Source: Thuidium tamariscinum
Taxonomy: Eukaryota; Streptophyta; Bryopsida; Hypnales; Thuidiaceae
DNA length: 64,000 nt
Reading direction: 5' to 3'
NCBI GenBank assembly: GCA_947034885.2
Contig: OX344749.2
Span: 37,963,682-38,027,681, forward strand
Numbering within the stretch: position 1 is the first letter of the stretch; every line of letters starts with the position of its first letter. The position numbers and the translations under genes were made by a program. This document shows, one piece after another, positions 16,000 through 29,444 of this stretch. Below the pieces are notes generated by a model. It had not been told where the DNA came from. It worked only from the letters and a program-made list of their open reading frames with translations, and did not search any database.

Positions 16000-18900
16000 A
16001 GGAGATGTCAAAGTTAGCCTACAAGAGAAAAGTACAATAAGACTTTGAAGTTCCATTCCAAAACTCCACAACAATCTACAAAGGGAGTATTTATTTTGTA
16101 GAAAGAATACTTGCAGTGTGCGCAATTTGGTGACAATCCCACAAATTGCAGAGCAAGAATCGTAATGTCCATATCTCTATTTCTTTATATGAATGTATCC
16201 AAACTTTATGCATTTATTTTTTCTACTTGTAGTAGTGGATTTCAAATGGTCATTTCCATTGATGAAAAGCGAAGAGTACATGAAAATGGAGCCCATAATT
16301 ATCATGGAGATTATTTCATGGTAATTCTCCAAAGAAGAATCAACACCATAGTACACTAGTTATATCGATTGTCCAAAAATTTGAATAAATGATAAGGAAT
16401 CATCAAATATGGTCCTCTCAAAGTCCAAAGTTACCTGTGAGGCATAAAAAAAATACATTTACATTTACACTAATTGCAAGGTGCCTTGTCTAGACAACTA
16501 GACATAGAGAAAAATAATGGAGTGAAATATTAGAAGTGCTATTATAGCGTCTGCTAAGATTTACCTAAACCTACTTCAACCTCATGCTATTTCAAGACCA
16601 CTATACTAATGCTACAATGAACGCACTTAAAGTTCTTGTCTGAATTGAAAGACTTTGCGTTCAAAGACAAAAATAACAATACAAATAGCAACAAAGAAGT
16701 GTTTTATATGGAGCCACGATAGGACAAGCCTTGCAAATTGGACAAGCATCCTCTAGAAGAATAGACACAAGGGCTTGGGTAGAGAAAGGGAACATGAGAA
16801 CTTTCCAAGTAGAGTAGTAGACATCATGATCAGAAGAGGAAGGACCAACAACAACAATTCTTGCATGCACAAACTAAAGTTAGTGATGAATAACAAGTCA
16901 AATTGGAAAACTCTGTAAGTTAAGTTGGCCTACAAGACAACTAAAGACTTGAAACAATCACTAAAATATATAGCAAATTGACAATTAAAAAAATGATTTC
17001 TATATCAGCAACTTACAAAGTACCTTTCAATAATATCCCAATTAACGAAAAGTACAATGCACATATCAAAGGGAACCAAATACTTATAAGGAATTCATGC
17101 CAAAGTAGTTGTTGATTCATGTACTCAAAACTAACAACCCGATTCATGTTAGATTTTTCATAAACCAAATGGGCACCTAAAAGCCTTTCTACAATGCTTG
17201 GATATTTGTAAGACCCGTCTCTAATGCAAAACTTGGGAGCAATCAATGCTTTAAATCACAAACTCCAATATATAGAAGGAAATATGGTCAACATGTTTCA
17301 GAGATGTCATACCACCATACCTAACATGAGTATTAGAATCACGAGCTCAGCTTCCAAAGTGAAAGAACAAGACAACGTAAACCCAACAATTTTAGGGTCG
17401 TTACAAGAAACATTTACCAGTTTTGGCTCAAAATGGCCTTTTTCCATGAGTCCTGTGACTTTTGGAATAATTTTTTTTAAATAAAATAAAATATGGATAA
17501 TTTGAAGAGCAATGAGAATATTATGTCTCTTGAAATTCAGACCTAAGAAAATTGACCTCTAAAAGTTATGCACAAAAAAAGGACAATGGAAAATACAATG
17601 AAAATAGACACTTTTTCTTTGATTTTTTAAAAACAGTAAAAAAATTCAAAAAAACAAAATAAAAAAATTTATTTTTCCTAACTTAAAGATTCTGCTTTTT
17701 CAATAAATTTCATCTTCAAAAAAAATATTTTGTGTTTTGTACAAGTGTACCTTGGTAGTGCACTTTGAGCACATGTGGAAGTTGGACAGTTTAATATTTT
17801 CAAAAATTATTTTTAGGGATTGTGTAACTATACTACAGGTCGAAGAATGCCAATTTTTAGCTCAAAATTTGCTTTTTTGGGTAAAAAATAGGACTAAAAC
17901 CCCCCAAAATGGCCAAAGTAGGCACCCAATTGGGGGCAGTTTAAAAATAGTAAAATAATTTTGAAAAAATTGAAAAAATTACACAACATGTAAAACTTTT
18001 GTGTGCACCTTCATTCCAAATTTCAAGTCAAAAAAACAAAATATGAAAAATTTATGAGCAAAAAACTACATGATAAAGGTCAAGGAAACAAAAAAAAAGA
18101 TAAATGTTTCTTGCAATCACCCTTTATAGAAGTTTTCTTTTTTAGCAACAAAAGCCATACACAATGAGCCCGTGATGCTTGCTCTAACAAGTCAAAAAAC
18201 AAACCAACAATTGCTTTCAGTGCCCAATCTATCTATAACGTATACACAACAATGTGCACTGCTACATAGGGCCACTCTTATTACTTGACTCATGTACTAG
18301 CAAGATTAAACAAAATGAGAAAAAAAAATTTAGAATGATTCTTGCACAAATCAAAGTGCAGGGCTCTTTGTTATTTCAACTTATGAAATCTCAAGTGGTC
18401 CTAAAAAATTCCAATAATTTCCAAGCAATTAAATTCCTTAGAAAATATTACCTTTTATCTATCACCCCAATGCTAAAAAGCAAAGATGAGTTGAAGGTGA
18501 GCCCATGCATAGTTGCCTCCAAGCACAAACAAACAATGCAAATTTTTTTGCATTTTTGTCACCCTAGTACCCTCCATGCCTGTAAACATTGCTTACAAAG
18601 AATATTAAACAAATAGGTATCACAAATAACATCCACAATCTTGAGGAATGTTTGGCAGTGAACTACTAAAGGATTAATTATTCTATGAAGAATGTAGTAG
18701 TCAACGTGAAGACTCTAATAGAAAGTATCAAATAAAGAGCATATGTAGATTTTTGAGGTTGTATAGATTCAATTGACCTTTGCCGAAGTTCAAGTATCTA
18801 TGGTAAGATCCCTCATTTCGATAGCATAAATTCATAAAAGCATTTCCAAGCATTGACTTGTCCATGCAAATAGAAAAACTCCACACCAAAAAATTTTAAA

Positions 18901-20045
18901 AAGCATTTAGCTCATGTTCATAATGTAACAGAATACATGGCTACAATGAAGGAAATACATTAGGAAGTCAAAATCTAAAAATCCTTGCAAAACCAAACAA
19001 AGCCCAACAAGACATCTAACAAAGAAACAATTGCCACTTCTTGAATCATCTAGCACAATAGATCAAGTAGACAAACCTAATTGTGACATGTATCTGTAAC
19101 CAACACAACAAAATATTGCATGACTAATACACACTATATTTGATAATGTATACCATCCTTCAACACTAGATTTTGTGTCTACTAAGTCATCTATCTATAA
19201 TACTTTGAACCCTTATAAAATTTGTGTTTTGTATCCAAATTAATACACTTTTCAAAGCATTGGAATATTGTTTAATTTGTTCACAAGAATATAAAAAATT
19301 AACCATCCATGTAGTAGAAACTATGCTCTACGCTAAAAATGTGACTTAAGTGTAGTTACCTTTTGCCATCATTTAGATTAATCAATATTGACTATAGTTG
19401 TAATAGAGAAAAAAAATTGTTTGGTTTCTCTCTTAGCATGGATGTCATCTCCTTGTCAAGCCTTGCAACATTCATCTAATTGATTCTTAATACAGGAATC
19501 TCTAGAACTTTCTATTGTAAAATTACACTCAAAACCTTAACCCCCTCTTCAAAATACTTCACTCTACACACACCTACCAATAAAGACCAAGATTTCCCAC
19601 AACCTAAACCTAGCCAACCTAGAATTCTAACTAACACCATCTTCAAAAACACCCTAAAAAATTGAAAGATAAAACCAAACCAACATAATTGTTCAAAATT
19701 CATGTGAAAAAACACTCCTCCCAGCTCTATAACAATCCAAATTTGGCATTCATACAAGAAAGAAAAAAGGAACTGCATTTGTCTCACAAATGGAATGGAA
19801 TTGCACTTGCACTCACCTTCGTCTTGGCATGGATCTATTCTCATTGCAACACAATTGCATGCCATGCTTATTGCTAAAAGTTAGTTGAAAGAGCTCCACC
19901 AAGCTCTGCGGATTCCTAAAATCCATCTAAGGAGGAACCACCTATTCCTAACTAAAGACCTAAACCCAACTCATAAGCCAAGGCTAGAAGAGATTCCCAA
20001 TCAAAGCTTGGAATGTATTTTTCAAGGTTGGAACTACTAAGGTCA
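16000..20045. other. AT-rich gene-poor stretch
   Basis: No gene supported. The longest plus frame is 120 codons at 18254 and the longest minus frame 117 codons at 19512. Both lack motifs, homology that I recognise, or neighbouring exons, and their composition is that of the surrounding DNA. Confidence 0.55.
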
Positions 20046-20049
20046 TGCA

Positions 20050-20203
20050 CACTACAAGAAATTGGGGATATAAATGACTTGTCCATAGTGACTGTACCAA
20101 CAACAATGACTGCAAAATGACTACAAAATGATTGTTTTGTAGTCATTGTTGTTGGTGTAATCATTGTGGACAAGTCATTTATACCCTCATTTTTTTTGTA
20201 GTG
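20050..20203. mobile_element. CACTA-type miniature hairpin element
   Basis: Starts CACTACAAGAAATTGGGG and ends as its inverse (TTTTTTTTGTAGTG). The arms pair over about 60 bp (ATGACTTGTCCATAGTGAC against the inverse around 20140-20180). CACTACAAGAAA is a common terminus of plant CACTA transposons. Length 154 bp, no coding. A clear 3-bp target duplication is not seen. Confidence 0.7.
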
Positions 20204-21449
20204 ATGATACATGTTCCAAAGTGTCATAAAGTGTACTAAAAGTACTAATTAAGAAAGTAGTCTCTTAAATGATTTGAATTAGAAGAGTCTAAACATTGAC
20301 TATGGGTTCACAATACTTTTTGGCTTCCAAAAATCATAGTAATTTTAATTTTGGAAAAAAAATTATGAAAAATTTGCAATCCCTATATTTCCTATCTTTC
20401 TACATAAGAAAAATTTGCATAGTCTCATACCCTTCATAATTTGTTCTAGAATTGCTTAAGTGATCAAGTGTAGATGGTTCTACCTTAAAGCCTAAACTCG
20501 CGAGCTAGTGTGCTACCAAGTAGGAAAATCTCCAAAGTCATGCATCTTGAAAACACACCTGCATAGCAAAAACTCACCAAATGTCAATCACGAGCGACTC
20601 TCTAAATTCACTGTAATCAAAAAAATTTGGAAAATTGGACAAGAATTTTGCACTAAACCCTAGAAATTTATCACATAAGCATCACCACCGCCATTAAATA
20701 AAAATAAATAAAAAGAATAAAAAGAAAAAGGGCAATTTGGACCTAGTATAGTTTGTTTTTTTCATGCACAATTTATCACCAATTGGATACATCCCAGAGA
20801 CATAGGGTATTGTTGGATATTTTGTGAAAAAAAATTCATTTTTTTGGATCAATAGCTACAATTGATTACTAAGGTAGGCGAACCCAATACCAACCATTGA
20901 CCTAATACCACTCAAATGTCGAACCTGATTAATTTTAGAGAATATTCATAAAAATAGTAAATGTCTTAGCTTCACAATATGTGAAGTTAAGCCATGTACT
21001 ACTATTAATAATAGATTTTCACTGTAGAATCAATGATGGCCCTACATTTTGGTGGTATTAGGTCAACAATGGGTATTGGGTTTGCCTACCTTATTGTATT
21101 GTTTTGAAGCTTGAAAGTTGTTGCCACAATATAATGAAATAAAAATAAAAGTTTTTTTTAAATTTTTTTAATCACAGAAACTTCAAAAGTCAATGTATTT
21201 GGGGCAAGGGTTATCTCTAGGTTGACCCTTTAGGAAAATGTTGAATTCTTTTTTTTTTTGCCACATGATGAAATTTGCACATTTTGAATTCATATTTGCA
21301 ATTAGAGTCTTCAAATTAGGCTTGGGGGAGGGATGTTCAAGGTAAATTTTTTAAATACAAAATAAGTTTTTTTTTTTAACATCATTCCTAGAATGATTTG
21401 GAGGGGCCAAAAAAGTGGACCAATTCACCCCAACTATATTTTGTGCCAT

Positions 21450-21570
21450 GAGTAAAAATGCTATGAAACAAAGCCTAAGCACCATTGCTTATGGAGGGCT
21501 TGGTCATGGTACCTAGATTGTGACCTAGATATGCATAGTTCTTGAGATCTTACTCTTAGAAACAAAACAA
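21450..21570. repeat. Inverted copy of the 14.75-kb repeat arm
   Basis: ATGAAACAAAGCCTAAGC ... TTCTTGAGATCTTACTC ... AACAAAACAAAAAGCCT matches the reverse complement of 14751-14865 with many differences. Confidence 0.4.
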
Positions 21571-21622
21571 AACAAAAAGCCTCATTTATTAAAGGTAAAC
21601 ATAGGAAATTTAACATAGGTAT

Positions 21623-22025
21623 TGTAGAGGGGGCCCATTACTAACTAACACTCCATTAATAATTAATAGGGTACTATATTTCCAACTAGGGTTGGAATGG
21701 ATTTCTATTTTTTCCTTGGAGTGAATGTTTTTGTACTTTTTAAACGTTTTGTCTAATAAGTTAATGACATTAAATAAACAAGAAAATAGAAGCAATAAGC
21801 AAGAATGTAGTTATTGAATGATCTAAATTGGATGACTCTAGATGTCCATCATGGGTCAAGGCCAACTTTTGGCTTTCAAAATTCATAGTAATTTCAATTT
21901 AAGACATAGAATTACCAAAAGAATTGCAATCTCCATCAGTTTTGTCAGTGTCCTTCTAAAATGTTTGTTATCCCTTACACTATTCTAGATCATGTCCGGA
22001 TGTGCTTATTTTCTTGATTACAGGT
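21623..22025. mobile_element. Family C element, copy C2
   Basis: Left end TGTAGAGGGGGCCCATTACT resembles the right end of C1 in reverse. It carries the same interior in opposite orientation to C1 (GTTGGAATGGATTTCTATT, GGGTCAAGGCCAACTTTTGG, AAATTCATAGTAATTTCAAT). The right end, near the GATCATGTCCGGATG words, is less certain. Confidence 0.55.
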
Positions 22026-22503
22026 TTGTTTGCTATATCACCTAGTTTCAACATAAATATTATTGAGTATCACCCAAGTATTGAGGAACTAGAATAAACC
22101 ACCATTGACTAGATGCTTCCAATCACCAAATACTAAAACAATGAACACTACATTGGCACTAGACAACATTGGGTTCTTGTGAACAAAACAATTGAAAGGC
22201 AAAATCTAATCACCATATAGTCATTGCACATTGTATAGTGAAGGGTTGTAGTATTTATCTCAAGAAATTCAAGTTTATTATGTTTAACCTCTAAATGACA
22301 AGCATGAAACCATATGGAGCTCTTAGTTGCCTTTCACACTGGTGTGTACGATTGCCCACCTCACTTCTACGTAAAATAAGTATGTCAAATGCAACAAAAG
22401 TCAATACAAAATTGTGCCCACAATTAAAATTATGACTTCAATAGTGTAAGCTTGATGTTGTGTTCAAAGAATCTAGGCTTCCCTAAAAATATGAGTTCAT
22501 TAA

Positions 22504-23449
22504 CCCCTAAAGAACCAAGCTGCATTTTTTGGCAACATAGTGATTTTGGGTAGCTCACTACAAATGGAGTTTTCAATTTTTTTCTTTCAAATTTTCACAC
22601 AATGTCTGCCCAAGGAGTGGCTTTAAGGCCCAACAATTTTCATAGCTTTTGAATACATGGTTAAAAAGTTATGGCATGATATATCACTTTGTTTGCTCAG
22701 CGGGCAATTTGGGCAAAAAGAAAACTTCTTTAAAAATGATTTTTTTAAGAATTTTTTTTTGAAATTGGTTTATTAGATTTTTATCTAAGTGGAAAGCTTT
22801 GAATCTTTTCATTTCAATCAATGAGTCAAAAGTTATGAGAGTTTTAGTTTGGGGTAGTGTGTGGCTAATTATAGAATCTCTACACTACAAAAAAAGTTTG
22901 AAATTCTTTATTTAATGCAATTTTTAATATTTTTGGAAAAAAATAAAAGCAGTAGGTAAAGATTTTTTATTAAAATTTTTTAACCAATTGAGATTGGCAT
23001 TTTTCAATTCCATAAATTAATTGTTTATAATTTTGTATTTTAGCTCATTTTCTACTTCTTTCTACTCACTATTTTTTTCCTATATGTTGTACAGTTCCAA
23101 ATGATTTGAAATTTTTTGAGCATGTAGACAACTTGCCTTTAAGGATGAATTCAAGGAGTTGCAAGCAACTTGAACTTTTTTTCTTACAAATGTGACCTTG
23201 TGAAGTGAAGCTGCCCGGATTTTCGTAGTGGTAAAAAAAGGCTTTTTGTAGCTTCAAACACTAAAATCTTGCAATCTACGTGGTGGAAAATTCTGAAATT
23301 TTTTCCTCATCCTTTCATAGAATCTTACTACAAGATCTAACGATTATATGTGTCAAAAAACAATTTTTTTTTCTAAGTTTTGGAACATGTATTAGAAATG
23401 GCAGTTTTGGAGTGGTTTTAGTGAAAACATAGTCATGATCTTTTAGAGG
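22504..23449. mobile_element. Family B element B1: piggyBac-like, TTAA-flanked
   Basis: Exact TTAA on both sides (22500-22503 and 23450-23453). Left end CCCCTAAAGAACCAAGC; right end read backwards CCTCTAAAAGATCATGAC. The interior is the same as B2 at 40602-41548 in opposite orientation (for example GCCCAACAATTTTCATAGC here, its inverse near 41425). 946 bp, no open frame of note. A TTAA duplication with ends beginning CCC is the hallmark of the piggyBac superfamily; Kolobok also uses TTAA. Non-autonomous. Confidence 0.7.
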
Positions 23450-23784
23450 TTAATTGACACTAATTTTTGCTCTACATCATGGCACATGGTCTTAAGTGCC
23501 CTGCTTTAAAAACCCGGATGATAAGCAACATTTCTCCCTTCATCAACCACAAATTGACTTGCGCATTGTTTAAAGGTTAAGATGCAACAAAATTTGCAGG
23601 AAAAAGCCTTTTTATGAAAAGAATTTCAAGTGAATCTTGACATGGCATTGAATAATCATGCCAATTTTGAGAGCTTGCAAATTCCTATTGTGTTGTCAAA
23701 GAGAATTTGAATTTCCTCTGTGCGCTGATTGGCAACTGTCTGCTGCTCCAAAATGAAAAAAAAAACTAATTAATTAAATTAAAT

Positions 23785-24064
23785 TAAATCAATGCTTGGC
23801 TGGGCCTCCACGGGTCTGTCCATCCATTTGGCACAGACGGTGTCCAGCGTGGCCCACCCAGCCAGAAAACCCAAAACCCAAATCGCACCCAAACCCAGCT
23901 CTCTCTCCCGAATTCCCAATTGCCCTCGCAGCAATTTGTCCCTCTTTGCCTTGTTCAATCGCTTCTCCACCATCGCCACCCTCCTCTGAAACCCACGAAT
24001 TCGAATCCCACACTTCGTCCATGGCTAGACGTGCGCATTAGACAACTCTTAGTGAATTGCTGCA
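23785..24064 (+). promoter_or_regulatory. Probable promoter/5' leader of the RH50-type gene, with a short uORF
   Basis: At about 23790 the sequence changes from AT-rich repeat DNA to a C-rich leader, the boundary expected at a gene's 5' end. A 6-codon upstream frame (MARRAH, stop) runs from 24021 to 24041 and ends 23 bases before the main ATG at 24065. The reading frame of the main ATG is closed upstream by a TGA at 24053. The transcription start cannot be fixed. Confidence 0.45.
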
Positions 24065-27000
24065 ATGCAGTGCGTAGCATGTTCTGGTATGCTCCAGCCA
24101 CAATGTCCGTCAAATTCTCTCTCCTCCTTGTTCTGGAATGACGTTACCATTTTAAGGATTGAGTCAAAGCGTGCGCCGGTGCAGAGAATCTGGCATTTGA
24201 CACAGGCTGTGGCGCATGGAGCTCGTGGGAGAGGCTCCCATGGTAGAGGTAACAGCAACTGGGGTTCCGGGACCTTGTCCAAGGATTTTCGTGGAGAATC
24301 TTTTGGTAGAGAAGATTATAGTTCGAGAAAAGAAGGGCAAGGGCAAGACCGAGGCCGAGGTTCAGGGGGAAGCTACAGAGGCAATGGAGGTTCTAGGGGC
24401 AGTTACAGAGGCAATCGAGGTTCAGGGGGAAGTTACCGAGGCAACAGGGGTGCACGAGGTTCAGGAAATGGTACTACGAGAGGAAGAGGAAATGGTTCCA
24501 CGAGGTATGACGAGCTTCGTCGATTAGCGGAGAAGCGGATGCACGATGGTGCTTTTCAGATTTTGGACGAAGAGACGGGCGAGAAGGCGATTGTGTGGGG
24601 AGTCGAGGATGCGGAGTCTTGGCCGAAGCCTACTGCGGAGGATTTGAATTGGAAACCTACAACAATGGCGGTGGCTGGCGATGTTTCTGAAGAGGGTTGG
24701 TACAAGGCTATGGAAACGTCCATGGCTGGACCCTCGGGGTCTTTCAGTGTCAAGGGCGTGCGACAAGGCGGTATGATGGTTGCACATTTGAGATTTAGGG
24801 TTTGGGCTTAGGGTTTAAGGTTTCCTCTGTTTTCCTTTGCCTGAAGTTTTGTTAGCCTTACAATTTGATGAGTTCGTTTCATTCTTTCTGTAGTCTTCCA
24901 ATATACCAAAGAGCACAACATTTGCATAATGTATGCAAAATTTTATAATAGAACAAAGTTTGGTTTTCAAATAATTTCTTTAGCACAATTAAATAGATAA
25001 TTTATTTTAGAGATGTACACATAGTGACAGGTGGAAGGAAAGGAAAGGTAAGGAAACTGAGTAAGATTTGAGGAGTCGTTGTTAGGAACAGCGGTCAATA
25101 TAGGAGACGGTATTAGGTCTCTAAAGATATTATTATCTTTACCGCAGGGGTTTACGATGAGGACGAGGACGAGGATGACGAAATGGAGGACACAGATGAC
25201 GACGAGGACGAGGATGAATTTGATGATGATCTACCTGAAGAACCACCCCGAGTTGTCAAAACTGTAAGACCTGCTAGACTTAGGGTTTTCGGCCGGGATT
25301 TCAAACAGAAGGAGGTGCTGAAATTGGAAGCTTCGGAGGAAGTGCATTTTGAATCTTCTCGTGATGGAGCTCTAGCGCAGAGATTGAAATCGGAATTGAG
25401 CGTGAATGATGTGTCAAGCTCTGTTGTTGGTGTTGATAGCACGAGTTCTATCGACGTTGAGCAATCTTGGCCACCTGCTGGCCATCTCTTGACTAACTCG
25501 TCCTCAGATGTAGCTCCTCTCCTTGGAGCAGAGAGTAACACTGAAAAGCGCCCTTTCTCTGATCAGAACAGCTTTTCCAATGAGGAGGATATGGAACAAC
25601 AATGGCCACCAGTGGGAGCCATGTTCTCTGGGGACTCTGGTGCTTCTTCATTATATGGGCATTCATCAGACAGAACAGCAAATTTGGACACAAGTGTGGA
25701 AGCAAGAAGGGGGCCGTTAAGCTTGTCCAAGAACGAGAAAAGTCGAGAGATTGCTTGGAAGGATGAAGAACGAGTTGTTCGGGAGGAAGATTGGAAACGA
25801 GGAGGTATGAATCCTGGGATTATTGACATTGACGAGGCGGAGGAGGAATTGAAAGGTCGAAGAATGGGAGACCGAAAGCCTCACGATCCTGCCCCATTGC
25901 GGTCTAATCTTTTAGATGATCTGAGATTGCAAACACATAAGAGGCTAGGTTCTAAAGTTGAGGTCGAAGATGGGGATAAACTTGTTGCAAAGTCAGAAGG
26001 GGACCATTCGACTGAGGAGGATTCCAGCAACGTGACTGTGCTGAAACCCCGTGGCTTTAGGGACTTGAAAGCTCGCTCTAACTACGACCCTAGCTTGGCA
26101 GCAGAGTTTTTTAGTACCAAGTCCTTCAAGGATGTGGGTGCTTCCGAGGATATCATCGCTGCACTGACGACCCTTCAATTAAGGAGACCTTCTGCAATTC
26201 AGGTGACTGGTGATCAAGTGCCTAGGTCTTAGACCTTTTGCATTGTAAATATTGTAGCCTTAGAGATTAGTGTTGGCATGCTGGCTCTTTAAGCCTTGTT
26301 GCTCCAGAAAGTGGGTGCTTCCATATCTACACGAGTTGAAATACATCATTTAGAATGCTTCAAGGAAGGTAACAAATTGTGTCAATAACAAGAAGAAACC
26401 ATGTCCTACATTTTTTAGCTTTAGAATTTATTTTATTGAGAGTTACTGTAATCGACTATTGGATTTCAAAGTGAACTTTATAATTTTAACTTAGGCACTT
26501 AGAGGTTAATCGCTGATTATGATGTTTGCAGTACACATCGTATAGACAACATTATGGCATGCATTTTGAGACGGTCGTCCAGCCCTGAGACCAATTTGTC
26601 GTAGTATGTACGTGTCATGGAGGTAGTTCATCTTTTATTAAGTGAGTTCAAGACCATTTTGCTTAAGCCATCTGAGTGATGTTTTGCAGGCCATGGCATT
26701 CAAGCCAATTTTGGAAGGACAGAGCTGCATTGTTGTGGATCAAACAGGATCAGGCAAGACTCTGGCCTACTTAGCTCCTCTTGTTCAAATGTTGCGGGCA
26801 GAGGAAGGAAAGAGCCAAACAAAGCAACTGAATAAAAAGTCTCGAGTCCTTGTTTTGGTACCTACAAGCGAGCTTGCAGTCCAGGTTGGTGCTTTTGATC
26901 TTTTTGTGTCTTTTATAGTCACATTATTAGATATAATGAGAGTAAATTAAATGCTTTGGCTTCTCAAAGTAAATTTTCAGGCTACAGTATTAGATGGTGG

Positions 27001-29444
27001 ATGTCATCCCACTTGTCATCCTTACATTGGTTATGCCTGTCACAGGTCCTGGATGTTTGCCGGGCATTTTCAAGGGGCGGGGCCCCGTTCAGGTCCATCG
27101 TATTGACAGGTGGATTCAAATGGAAAACTCAAGTGGAAAGCCTGCAACAAGGTGTTGACGTAGTGGTTGCTACTCCAGGTCGTTTCCTTCAACACCTTGA
27201 GAAAGGTTCCCTCAAGCTTGACAATTTAAAGACGTAAGCCATTGTGCATTCGAGATTCTTATCCCCTCTAAATCATTGTGCATGTCTGTCCTGCATTAAC
27301 CTACTATTAATTATTGATTGCCTGTGCAGCTTCCATCCGATTTTTAAGGTCTAGTTGAATTGTAGCGTTGTTGCAAATATTTGATGTCTGAGGATTATTC
27401 TTACAGTGGAAAGTCTTTAAGGTATGGGCTTGTTCTTCTTCCTTCCCCTCAATACATGACCAACAGTCACTTATTTTTAAACATTACTTACTCATTCGCA
27501 TTTAAGTGTCGTAATGCAGGGTGGTATTGGACGAAGTGGATATTCTGTACGATGACCAAGAATTTGCAGAAGTTTTGCAAACATTAGAGCAGGCAGCATC
27601 AAAGCGTGTGCAGTATGTGCATGTGACAGCAACCCTTCCTGTCGACATACATGACAGCCTTCTTGCAAGATATCCTGATGCCATTCCTCTGATGGGACCA
27701 ACTTTGCATCGCACAGCTGTTGGCCTTCAGGAGGTTGTTATTTCTCACACCAGGACATTGCCATCTTTTGTGACCCTTTATCTGCCAATGCTTGGCTTGC
27801 AGATTGTAGGTCACTGCTTTTGCCTGCTTATTTATAAAAATTCTTGCGACAACCAGTGTTACTAATTTCTTATTATTGTCGTGGTACTTTTCTTTGTGCG
27901 GGAACAGGTGTTGGTGGACTGCAGTGGAGCGGAGGGAGAGGAGAAGACACCCGAAAAAGCCTTCTTGAGCAAGAAGGCCGTGCTCTTACAACTAGTAGAT
28001 CAAAGGCCTGTCTCAAAGACAATTATTTTCTGCAATAAGGTAAAGATATGGCTTTTGATGCTCCACAACTAGTGAAAGATTTTCTTAAATTGTTTGTATA
28101 AATCTACGTGATTAAGTTCATATATTTGTGCATGAAGCTTCTTGTATAAGGATTTGATGCATGGTACGATCAGGGCTGGGAACTTACAGTCGCTCACTTC
28201 TTTTTCTGTGCGCAGATTGAGACATGTAGAGATGTCGAAAATGCACTACAACGCCATGACCGCAGCGGTTCTAAGCTTACAGTGCTTCCGTACCATGCAG
28301 CCCTTTCACAAGAGGCGAGGCAAGAGAGTATGCAGCAGTTTCTGGAATCACAACCGAGCAAGAGTCTGTTTTTAGTCTGTACAGACAGGTACTTGATTGA
28401 TATTCCGCTCACAGAAAGCAATGTCTTGCCTGTTTATGAAGTCGATGCAACTGATGTAAATCAGACTTTGGGTTCTTCTTCACATCAAGGTTTTTAACGG
28501 CTTTGACCTAGGAACAATGTAAGACAATATGATTGATAGTTAGTTCCATAAAAGCGCTTGGAGGATTCTTTGACCCTTGAATTCTTACCAAGAAGCCAAT
28601 GTCCAATCTTCTCGATTAGGGTTTGCACGATCCTTATGGATGTGACTCGTGATATTCTCCGCTAGATATGTTCCAGTGGAGTTCTGACCGAACTGAACCC
28701 GTATCAATTGACATTTATTAGCACGCATATCGTTGGTTCACACGACTTAAAGAAGGGCTTCTTGAAGATAGAGAATACCATTTGCGTCAATTTAAGCATT
28801 TTAGCGTTTGCGTCATTTGTTGTTTTGAAAGTGTGAATTTTTGGAGATTATTAGAGCTCTGTGGAGATCTTTGGGTACAAGAACTAAATCAATAGAGGCC
28901 AAATCTTATCACTATGTACGAATTTCTTTGCAATTTCAAAGTGGGAGGTTGCAGACCGCTATAAGTGACAGTAGACAATCCCATTTCTATTCCAAGATCA
29001 GTGATCATTGACATTTGGGAAGTCATGCTTCTACCACTTGCTATTTGAAGGCCAACTGAGTGTCCGATTAGATGAGTTGATTATAGTAGCATGGTCCTGA
29101 CGGTTTTGGTTATCCTCAGCCTTATCGTTAGTGGCCCTTGAGCAGATGTTTCTGGATAGTGAATTTGCAAGTGACAAAAGAGCTAACAATGATTTGTTGG
29201 TGCCTCCAGAGCTTCTCGGGGATTGGACTCCTTCGATGTTGAGCATGTGGTACTGTTTGACTACCCTCGTGATCCCAGCGAGTATGTGAGACGAGTTGGC
29301 AGGACCGCACGAGGTGCAGGCGGCACGGGAAAGGTGTTCGTTTTCGCTCTTGGGAAACAAGTGGCCATGGCAAGGCGCATCATGGCTCGAAATGAGAAAG
29401 GACAACCAATTCATGATATTCCTGGGAGTGCTTACGAGACTTGA
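24065..29444 (+). CDS. RH50: DEAD-box RNA helicase, RH50-type (DEVD), 8 exons
   Basis: ATP-dependent RNA helicase most like plant RH50, a plastid protein of rRNA maturation. Exons: 24065-24770, 25148-26202, 26690-26884, 27046-27233, 27520-27733, 27908-28039, 28216-28388, 29210-29444; GT-AG introns join an open frame of 965 codons. Order: possible transit peptide (about 1-50), Gly/Arg-rich SYRGNRG repeats (53-144), Asp/Glu tract (239-267), then the helicase core: Q-motif RPSAIQ ending at 587, motif I DQTGSGKT (604-611), Ia PTSELA (645-650), GG at 674-675, Ib TPGR (695-698), II DEVD (719-722), III TAT (751-753), IV IIFCNK (825-830), V TDRASRGLD (886-894), [13 protein letters not shown] (913-923). 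The variant motifs are those of RH50. It is longer than Arabidopsis RH50 (about 780) because of the N-terminal regions. The donor after 27733 (GTTGTT) is weak; reading on gives a frame ending at 27865. Start chosen by an in-frame stop at 24053. Confidence 0.94.

Noticed and set aside
18254-18616. 120-codon plus frame
   Set aside because: AT-rich, no motif, no neighbouring exon, composition of intergenic DNA.
24216-24527. 103-codon plus frame
   Set aside because: Alternative frame of the RG-repeat region of helicase exon 1.
25152-25541. Minus frame with serine runs
   Set aside because: It is the antisense of the Asp/Glu codon run in helicase exon 2.
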